Shown one piece after another: positions 56,440 through 64,000 of a stretch of DNA of 64,000 nucleotides; the stretch's first letter is position 1, and each line of letters begins with the position of its first letter. The stretch is from the NCBI RefSeq assembly GCF_024586455.1, contig NC_065921.1, positions 7,781,401 to 7,845,400 of the forward strand, written 5' to 3'. The translations under genes and the position numbers were made by a program. This DNA comes from Bactrocera neohumeralis. Taxonomy: Eukaryota > Arthropoda > Insecta > Diptera > Tephritidae. The notes beneath the pieces are model-generated. The model was not told the DNA's origin. It worked only from the letters and a program-made list of their open reading frames with translations, and made no database searches.

Positions 56440-57640
56440 GACCCCCTTTGAATGAGGACCCCTGCAAACGAGTTATGAATTATGATTTGAGGGCATGCAC
56501 CTCGAATGTTCGGTTCCTTAATTGGAAAGGTGCCGCTGCACAGCTGGTTGATGTTCTCGTTAGAGTAAAGGCTGATATTACCGCCGTCCAAGAAATGCGA
56601 TGGACGGGACAAGAACTGAGGCAAATATGCTCTTGTAGAATTTACTACAGTGGCCATTTAAAGGAGCACAAATTCGGTGTGGGATTCGGTGTGGGAGAGA
56701 GACTCCGTCGCCTAGTACTGTCATTCACACCGTTGGATGAACGTCTAGCCGCAATCCGTGTCAAAGCGAAGTTTTTCATCATATCGCTGATTTGAGCCCT
56801 CGCCCTGACGGACGGGCGATGTGACCAAAAATGAATTCTATGCGCCCTTGGAGTGCACCTATGAGAGCTGCTCCCGCCACGATGTCAAAACCGTGCTTGG
56901 TGACTTTAACGCCAGGGTGAGCAAGCAAGGTATCTTTGGCACAAAGGTCGGTAAATTCAGATTTCACGATAAAATATCCCGAAATGGGCTTAGACTGACT
57001 TCGACTTCACCGGAGTCCGAATGGTTATCTGTAGTACTAGATTCCAGGATAAGAAAACTCACCAAGCTACCTGGCTGTCTCCGGTTCGAAAAGCCACCAA
57101 CCAGATCGATCATGTTGTGATAGACGAAAGACACGTCTCCAGTGTTCTAGACGTGCGTACGTTCCGAGGTCCTAACATCGACTTGGACCACTTTTTTGTT
57201 GCGGCCAAGATACGCACCCGCCTCTGTGCAGCAAAAAACGCACATCAACAAACACAAGGAAGGTTCGACGTCGAAAAGCTGCAATCACAACAGACAGTCG
57301 AACGATTTTCTACTTAACCTGCACTCCTGTTCTCTTAGAGCACTCTTCAGCAACTCGATATATGAGATTTGTGGAAAGGCATTTCAAGCTCCTAAAGTAC
57401 AGTTGGCAAGGAAACCTTTAGTTTTCGAAAAACCGAAATCTATCTCGCAACGTTACAATCGACCACAACACGTGCGGCATGGGATAGATATCGAGAGCTG
57501 AAGAGGAAAGTGAGACGCATTTGTAGACAGAAAAAGTGGAAGACCGAAATGCGTGAGTATGAAGAGCTTGACAAGCTGGCCGACATGATTCTTCTGCGAA
57601 AATGTGCTTCGTTCTCAATTTCTTCAATTCCCTAGAATAA
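56440..57640 (+). mobile_element. LINE endonuclease domain, frameshifted
   Basis: An AP-endonuclease-type domain of a non-LTR element. Blocks in order: MNYDLRACTSNVRFLN (normally TWNVR), DVLVRVKADITAVQEMRWTG (catalytic Glu present), IYYSGH, FGVGFGVG, DERLAAIRVKAKF; then FYAPLECTYESCSRHDVKTVLGDFNARV; then QIDHVVIDERHVSSVLDVRTFRGPNIDLDHFFVAAKIR (the usual SDH is LDH, His kept). The frame moves by one base between KAKF and FYAP and returns before 57021, so two compensating shifts exist. The linker breaks up near 57300-57640 and there is no reverse transcriptase. Confidence 0.8.
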
Positions 57641-57649
57641 TGCATGCGA

Positions 57650-59135
57650 CTACAATAAAGTAGTAGGGAAATGCTATTTTTACTCCAATGGTTTTTCAAA
57701 CTACACTTTTCCACATTTAATTTGTGTTTATAATTTAATATATCGCACTGCCAGCGACTCGACACCCCTTTCCACAAGTTCACATTTGCATACTAATTTT
57801 CAATTTTCTCTATTTTTATGCACTTTGTGTAAATCAAGTTGCTTTTTTCGCACTTCACGTTTCAATACTTATTAAAATACTATGATTAATGGGTTGTCGT
57901 GCTGACTGTGAGCGGATTGAAAAATTGCCTGCACATTTTTTTAATTTCAATTTAGATTTTATTCGAACTACAACGATTTTTATTGCAATAATTTGTTAGT
58001 AGTGAAGCTTTATTCAAGCCCAGCAATTAAGCGTTGCACGTGAGCTCATGCTAGTTGCAGCTTTCCCCACATGTTGCTCTGGCTAACTGCTGTCGCAAAC
58101 CTGTTCCATTGTCGATTTATTATATTGCGATAATTTATCATTGTTCGTATACCGATAATATGCGATTTTTTATACTTTGTATTAAGCAAATAATTTAAGA
58201 TTTCCTTTTAGATTACTATAAAAATATTAGATTTGAGATTATTAGTCAAAAGCTGCAAATGCTGTAGTTACTTAAAAAGTGTATTAAGTCGTCTGAATAG
58301 CAATGAAAAATGTTTGTACGCTTACCTTCAATAATAAAAGTAATTCTTTGGATCATGATCCTTGAGTGAAGGGACCGCCATGAGTAATCAGCAATTATTC
58401 TTCACATCAATCCATATTTTTGCAACGATTCGCCTATTCATATATCAGCTGTTAGTTTGAGTGCGCACACAACATTCTCGGTTACAAGTAAAAACTTTTG
58501 TAGGGTTGTAGTTTTATAGTCAAGTGATGTCATTAAGTTGAGTTGTTTTCATTAGTTGCAGGTTGTTTAAAGTATACTATTTTGATTAAATTTTCTCAAC
58601 TGAGATCTGTATTTCTACAAACGAGCACACGTCCAAAAACAACGTGCGACTCCCTCAAGCCCCCATTTAGCGCTAATATATAATTATTATTTGCAGCCTG
58701 AAATTCACACATTTTAATTAAACTTGTTTTACCGTTCTATTTCATGTTGTTGTCGTTGCACATACTTGTTGTTTAGGTTGCCAACGAATTGTGTATGCAT
58801 TAGCTAATTAGCTCACTTGCATGGAATATCGATTTCATTAAGTGGCTGCTGTAATTAAGCTAATGCCTTAATGCAAAACAGCTGTTGTTTGAATCAGAAG
58901 CAGCGAGCAGTAAATAGTAAATAGTTAACCGTTGAAGCTTGGAGGGACTTGACGTGTTTGGGGATGTGATGAAATGCAACTGGCCGCCGTTGGATTCGGC
59001 AGGCGGTAGGGTGGAAGGAAGCGCTGTACGGAAGCACCGGTAGTGGTTGCTAGCTATAAAAAAAAGCTAATTGGCTAACCGCTTTCCGAACTTGAAATTT
59101 CACTGCATTATTTTATTACTACTGATAAACATTGC
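57650..59135. other. Non-coding DNA, part possibly regulatory
   Basis: 58760-58900 stands out: 'tagctaattagct' palindrome, 'atatcgatttcatta', 'gctgtaattaagctaatgcc', i.e. closely packed homeodomain-like sites in balanced sequence. The rest shows nothing. Confidence 0.35.
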
Positions 59136-59139
59136 CAAT

Positions 59140-59216
59140 CCAACTGGTATCGCAAAGGACAAAAACTACGTGGCTCAATGGCCTATCATATTTACCTAAC
59201 CTAACCTAACATTACT
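59140..59216 (+). repeat. Probable LINE 3' end R4, short copy
   Basis: 'ctggtatcgcaaaggacaaa' followed by 'cctaacctaacctaac', the same end as at about 3920-3980. Confidence 0.45.
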
Positions 59217-59761
59217 TAATAAGCATTTTAATCGCTAGGACTTACTCAAACACATAATAAAAATAAATTTTGCTGCTAGAGTTGCCACAAATTTAATAAG
59301 AGTACTTCGACATCTGCTGTCACTTGCTTAGGTACGCTTCCCAACCGTAAAAGGTTCGTCTGCTAATACTCATTAGCATTTTAATAAGTTTGGTTTTTCC
59401 AAAGATAGTCTATAATTTTTGGAATAAATTATAAGCACAAAAATAGACTGTCTCATACATATTCAGTGAGCACTTTTTCCCATAGGCGATCACCACTGCA
59501 CACATTCTCCTTTTGTTAATTCTATATGTACTGGTGCGAGATAAAATCTGATTTCGCGTTGGCTAACTTGTGATTAGTCACGTACTAAACCTTAAATGAG
59601 ATTCTACGAAGATGACTTTGAATTGCTAAAGTAAATATTTGCAATTTTCATGATTTAATTTTAGAAGTTGATGAAATCGATTGGCAGCCACAAAAATGTG
59701 TAACAAAGAAATTGAGCGACGCTCACAGTAAACAAACGCTCAGCTTTAAAAAACAACAAAA

Positions 59762-61310
59762 ATATTTTGGCGAAGGGTTGCCACATGTTTATTTCCTATT
59801 TACTAAAATTCCTAAATACTGGAAATATAAAAAAGTAAGGAATCTAAAGTTTCAGTAATATTTGTTAGGCTTTATTTTGAAGAAGGGCTGCCACCTTTTT
59901 TAAACTTTTAAAGTTATAAAAAAATTAATTAAACGGAAAAAACATAGTTCGGGTATCAAATATAAGAGCATTAAATAAGACCAAGATTAATATTTTTAGG
60001 CAGAGTTGCCAAATTTTTAAGCTTTTTGAGTTATAAAAAAATAGTTAAACGAAAAACAACATAATTCGGGTTGAAGAGCGTTGAATAAGCTCACTGAAAG
60101 ACAAATTCATTTAAGAGGGTTGCCACTTGTTGATATATATTTTTTATAAAATTAATTAAATGAAGAAACCACAATAGCGATATAAAATTAAATAGCGTTG
60201 AATATGCTTACTGAAAGCTAAAAATAATTTAAAAGGGGTTGCCACTTGTTTGAATTTTTTTGTAAATAAAATTGATGGGGTACAAAAATTAACATTTTTA
60301 CTTAATTGCATTTTCGATGAAAATAGCTATTCGGGAAGGGTTGCCACCTTTTTGAAAATTTGTTTTCCTGTGTTATGTTAACAAAATGAATTAAATGAAG
60401 AAACACCACGAGGAGGGTACCAAATTTAAGAGGGTTCAATAAGCTTACTGAAAGCAACTCGTTATTTAAGATGGTTGTCACTTCTTTAAATTTTTTTAAT
60501 GTAAAATTTATAGGGTACTAAAGTGAACATTTTTAACTTAATTTGATTTTCTATTGAAATATCGATTTGAGAAAGTTTGCCACAACAGGGAAACACCACA
60601 ATATGGTGAAAGGCGTTAATGAGATTAATGAAACAAAAAAAATTGTTTCAGAGGGTTGCCATTTGATGACTGTTTTTTATTAAACAAATTAAATCAAGAA
60701 ACACCAATAAAATCGATATTTTAGGTGTAGGACGTTGCATAAGTTTAAAAAAGCAAAGAATTTTTTAAGAGGGTTGCCACTTGTTGAAATTTTTTTCACA
60801 AAATTTTAAGGGCACCAAAATTAACCTTTTTAACTTAATTTAATTGTCAATTAAAATATTTATTTTATAAAGGTTGCCACCTTTTTGAAAATTTTCTTGT
60901 GCTAAGTTTTTAAAGTTGTAAACAAACTTAATTTAACAAGGAAACGCCGCAATGTGGGTATTTAATTCAAGGCGTTAAATGAGCTTTATATAAAAAATTG
61001 TTTTTGAGGGTTGCCACTTGTTGATTTTTTTTCATAAAATAAATTACATCAAGTAAAAACAGCGCCAATTTGGGACTTTTTTTATAAAATAAATAATTTC
61101 AAGCAGTGGCAATTTGGATATCAAATAGTAAGGCGTTGAATAAGCTTACTGAAAGCAAAACATTATTCAAGAGGGTTGCCACTTGTTGAATTTTTTTCCA
61201 CAAAATATTTAAGGTACCTAAATTAAAAATTTTAACTAAATTTCGTTTTCATTTGAATATATATTTGAAAAGGGTTGCCACCTTTTTGAAATTTTAATAA
61301 CAGTAAATTT
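59762..61310 (+). repeat. Degenerate tandem array, GGGTTGCCAC units
   Basis: About 14 occurrences of GGGTTGCCAC or a close variant at 59775, 59885, 60003, 60117, 60236, 60338, 60473, 60575, 60652, 60771, 60872, 61008, 61173 and 61271. From about 60236 most intervals alternate between about 100 and 120-137 bases, which gives a two-part unit of roughly 235 bases. Sub-unit A reads 'gccacctttttgaaa' and later 'aataagcttactgaaagc'. Sub-unit B reads 'gccacttgttgaattttttt' and later 'ttaactt'. Units are strongly diverged, so the array is old or evolves without homogenisation. No ORF. Confidence 0.85.
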
Positions 61311-63754
61311 ATCAAATAAATTTAAGCTTATGATACCGATACCAAGTAGGTGATATTAGACAATATATTTTGAAAATAATAAAAATATCAAAAATTACAA
61401 ATCTTTAATACTGTCTCGATGTTGGCCACATACCCCGTAAGTTACAGTTTCCGCCTTGTTTAATTCTATATAATATACATATGTATATAGTACATACCTG
61501 TGCGAATGTTTACTTATATGCTCACTTACATTTATTACCTAAAAGGATTAAATGCACTCATACAGATACAATCAGTTCATATAAAGCACTACCCATCTTA
61601 ACTCGCTTACTCGATAATACGAGCACTCTTTGAGAGTCAGCGGTTATATACGTAATACCAGACCGAGCGCACGAGTGTGTGTTGAGGGCTCTCGTAATTT
61701 AATTGACTCGCTTAAATTCGTACATTTCACTGTATGGACTTCAAGCACGTGCTAGCGAGTGGCCACTTGTATCTGGAATATAATAAAAACCTTTAGAAAT
61801 GCAGTTTTCAATTAAACACAATGTCTAGCTGCTTCACTTGATTTAAGTACAAACTAATATCCGCTTTGGAAAGTGGGTTTGTATTGATAACTTTCATTTT
61901 ATAAATAAGTGGATTATGCAATAGAAATACTCCAACTTCGAGTAGTATGAAGTGAGTACTTATTAGGGTTGTGAATTTTACATGAGAAATATTTACAAAT
62001 TTGTTACTACTTTTATTGCGATTTATCGTTATCATTAATTAAATAATTTGGAGTTATGCTTTTATTATTATTTTTAATAGTTTAAGACTGTTTTAAATAA
62101 ATATGAGGAACGCCATTGAAGTACATGAACTGTCAAAAATTTGACAGCATTCGCTTTCATTGCACAGAAGGCCGCAATTAACGGCCATACTGACCTAAAC
62201 CTTCACGATACTACTTACTGTAAATTCAAAAGTACTAAATATGCCTTTATTAATCATATTTTTTGTAATTTAAAAATGCAATATAACAAGTAAATTAAAA
62301 TTTTAGTGCCGGCAGGTGTTTTATGGCAACTATTAACCTTCAAAAGTACATACAGCACAATATTTATATACTTATATAATACCTTTTTTGCAGTTAATTA
62401 AGTATACTTAATGCGTTCATTAATTACCTGGCATTAAAAAACGTTTTGGTGGCAAGCCATGCAGGTGAGCATTAAAGTGGCAGCGCCGTAAACAGAAAAG
62501 AGAATTTTTTTCGCAAAACAAAAATACAAAAAAATAATAAAAGTAAGTTCAAAATAAAAACAAAAACTAACAATAATAGTTACTCCATACTTGGCATCTC
62601 AAGCGCGAAACTAAACCCTTCACTTGACTTCCAGCACCAACGAGGCGCCTTCAAAGAAATTTGCGCACAAAATAATGTGCGCCACAACACACTTGTCACG
62701 GAAATTTAATGAAAAATGATTAGCCCATAAATTTCAACTCAATATAATTTACATCATCAGTTCATAAATTTATTCTACTCTCATATACGCGACGTGGAGT
62801 TTCGCTAATTTGTATGCATGCCTGCCGGAAAGTTACATAAAGTCCGTCAGCGGCGACGTGTGCGAAATCGCAAACAAACTATTTAGTGCCGCCTTTTGTT
62901 ACAATTTCTGTATGAAGTTTGCACAAGAACTGTACAAAAAAAAGTGCAAGCGACTAAAAAATAATCAAGAAACTGTGGCAAACAAACGAGTTGTGTGCTT
63001 CAAAGTGATAATAACTGACAGCTGTCAGTTGGCAACTGCAGATGTCAGTGAAAAAGGCGTGACAGCAACGCTTTGCGCTGACGCTGTGGGTGTAGTGCTG
63101 CCGCTTGTTGTTATAGTTGTGTTTTTTCTGTTTTTTTGAGTGACTGTGTCACTACTTTGTTATTCTTTGTGTGTGTATGTAGATATGTATGTATACCGCC
63201 AAGCCTTGTGATTTGTCGCAGCGCGCTTTGCAGCTGTCAACTTTTAAAATGTTACTGTCAGCACAATTCGAACGGTACAGCAAGAAATGTTAGACTATTG
63301 TTTTTGTTAATTTCTCATGGTTTTTTTTTTTTTTTTTTTTTGCTGAAGGAAGAGGTCTGTTTTTGACAATTTTTTGTTAGAAACCGAAATGTTGATTGAA
63401 TTGAGGTGCAGAAATTGCATGTCTGTTAAGGAAGTTGCTGAAACAGCAAATGAAAAAAATAAAATAAAAATGACTGGGAATAGTGACCATTTCGGCGTTG
63501 GCTTTTGGCAAAATTGGAGTTTTGGGATGGCTTATATCATGTTTCAGGCGTTACGGCCTCTTTAGTGGATATGAAGTCTTTCTAAGCGGCAACCGTACTA
63601 CTGAGAATGATCTTATCGCCAAAAAGTTGTTGCATATAAGAATTCCAAGAGTAAAATCGGTTGTTAAAAGAATTCCTGTTTTTTCCCAGCTGATTTTGAG
63701 AGAATATAATGTCATATTACATATACAAGTTGTAGCATAAAATCTTGGGCTTCT
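61311..63754. other. Unique non-coding DNA
   Basis: No convincing gene. 62129-62147 holds an inverted pair CTGTCAAA/TTTGACAG. 62450-63300 has balanced composition, and a run of 21 T lies at 63321-63341. Open frames of 60-110 residues on the plus strand show no motif. Confidence 0.4.
63013..63030. promoter_or_regulatory. 18-base palindrome with paired TGACAG
   Basis: AACTGACAGCTGTCAGTT is a perfect palindrome. It contains two facing TGACAG cores (TALE-homeodomain type) and a central CAGCTG E-box. More TGTCA/TGACA sites follow at 63042 and 63059. Confidence 0.4.
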
Positions 63755-63950
63755 GTTGACAAATATAACCAATGCATAACCAATGTATAACCAGTGGATA
63801 ACCAATGACTAACCAATGGATAACCATTTTATAACAAAAACTCAATTTTTTTTTTTCAATATTAGTGGTTTCTATTATATCGTTTTTTCTTCGGCAGCAA
63901 ACTCATAAAAATTGATGTTATGTTAATTTGCATTTTAGTTGACGATATAC
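63755..63950 (-). mobile_element. MITE-X copy 3, one end, with an 11-base tandem
   Basis: The end 'gcattttagttgacgatata' matches the MITE-X terminus, and 'gttatgttaatttg' and 'acaaaaactcaat' match its interior. From 63762 to 63830 there are about six units of 'ataaccaatgc' type (11-12 bases), the reverse of the 'ggttatatatt' motif of copy 2. The other terminal repeat was not found. Confidence 0.7.
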
Positions 63951-64000
63951 ACATTGTGACTAACCTATGAAACGGCATATCTCAAAATTGAAAAAAAATG

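Noticed and set aside
59200..59217. CCTAACCTAACCTAAC resembles the insect telomere repeat (TTAGG)n
   Set aside because: Only about three units, Diptera lack this telomere type, and the same short tandem follows a LINE-like end near 3980.
1..64000. CRISPR arrays, prokaryotic operons, LTR retrotransposons or viral insertions
   Set aside because: No direct-repeat/spacer structure, no paired long terminal repeats, and no gag, protease, integrase or viral replicase motif was read on either strand.

Overview
The window is AT-rich nuclear DNA from a higher dipteran, most likely a tephritid fruit fly (Bactrocera/Ceratitis-like). Three things suggest this: stacks of decayed mariner elements, degraded LINEs of two kinds (endonuclease-type and RNase H-type), and many CATACATATG-like simple repeats. 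A spliced gene with a 65-base intron also fits a fly. I recognise no rRNA, tRNA, prokaryotic operon or CRISPR array. The species is an inference.

The only host protein genes I can support are two minus-strand genes with BEN-domain signatures (18252-18919 and 22426-23079). They are 3.5 kb apart and look like diverged tandem paralogues. The first needs one 65-base intron, which restores an ATG and gives a 200-residue protein. The second is a single 217-residue exon whose BEN domain ends early. By family they should be nuclear, DNA- or chromatin-binding factors of the Insv/Elba type. A GC-richer stretch at about 33.0-35.3 kb reads like a long 5' untranslated exon and promoter on the plus strand, but no coding exon of that gene is visible here.

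Everything else is transposon debris or unique non-coding DNA. 0-10 kb: mariner and LINE fragments. 12-18 kb: dispersed repeats, an inverted repeat and a LINE reverse transcriptase remnant. 18-24 kb: the BEN pair, interrupted by a 1.1-kb mariner and followed upstream of gene 2 by a second copy. 24-32 kb: mariner and LINE fragments. 36-40 kb: a near-complete dispersed repeat and a fourth copy of the GGGTGATCC mariner. 42-51 kb: a dense mariner cluster that includes two palindromic elements built from two 3' ends. 52-54 kb: a MITE swollen by a 132-base tandem repeat and a short mariner derivative. 56-57.6 kb: a LINE endonuclease. 59.8-61.3 kb: an array of about 14 degenerate GGGTTGCCAC units with alternating spacing. 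61.3-63.7 kb: unique DNA with paired TGACAG sites. 63.8-63.95 kb: a third copy of the MITE.

No autonomous transposon is intact. Every transposase seen is frameshifted, internally deleted or missing catalytic residues. The most interesting structures are the BEN pair, the alternating-period array, the MITE family that expands internal tandem repeats, and the double-3'-end mariners.
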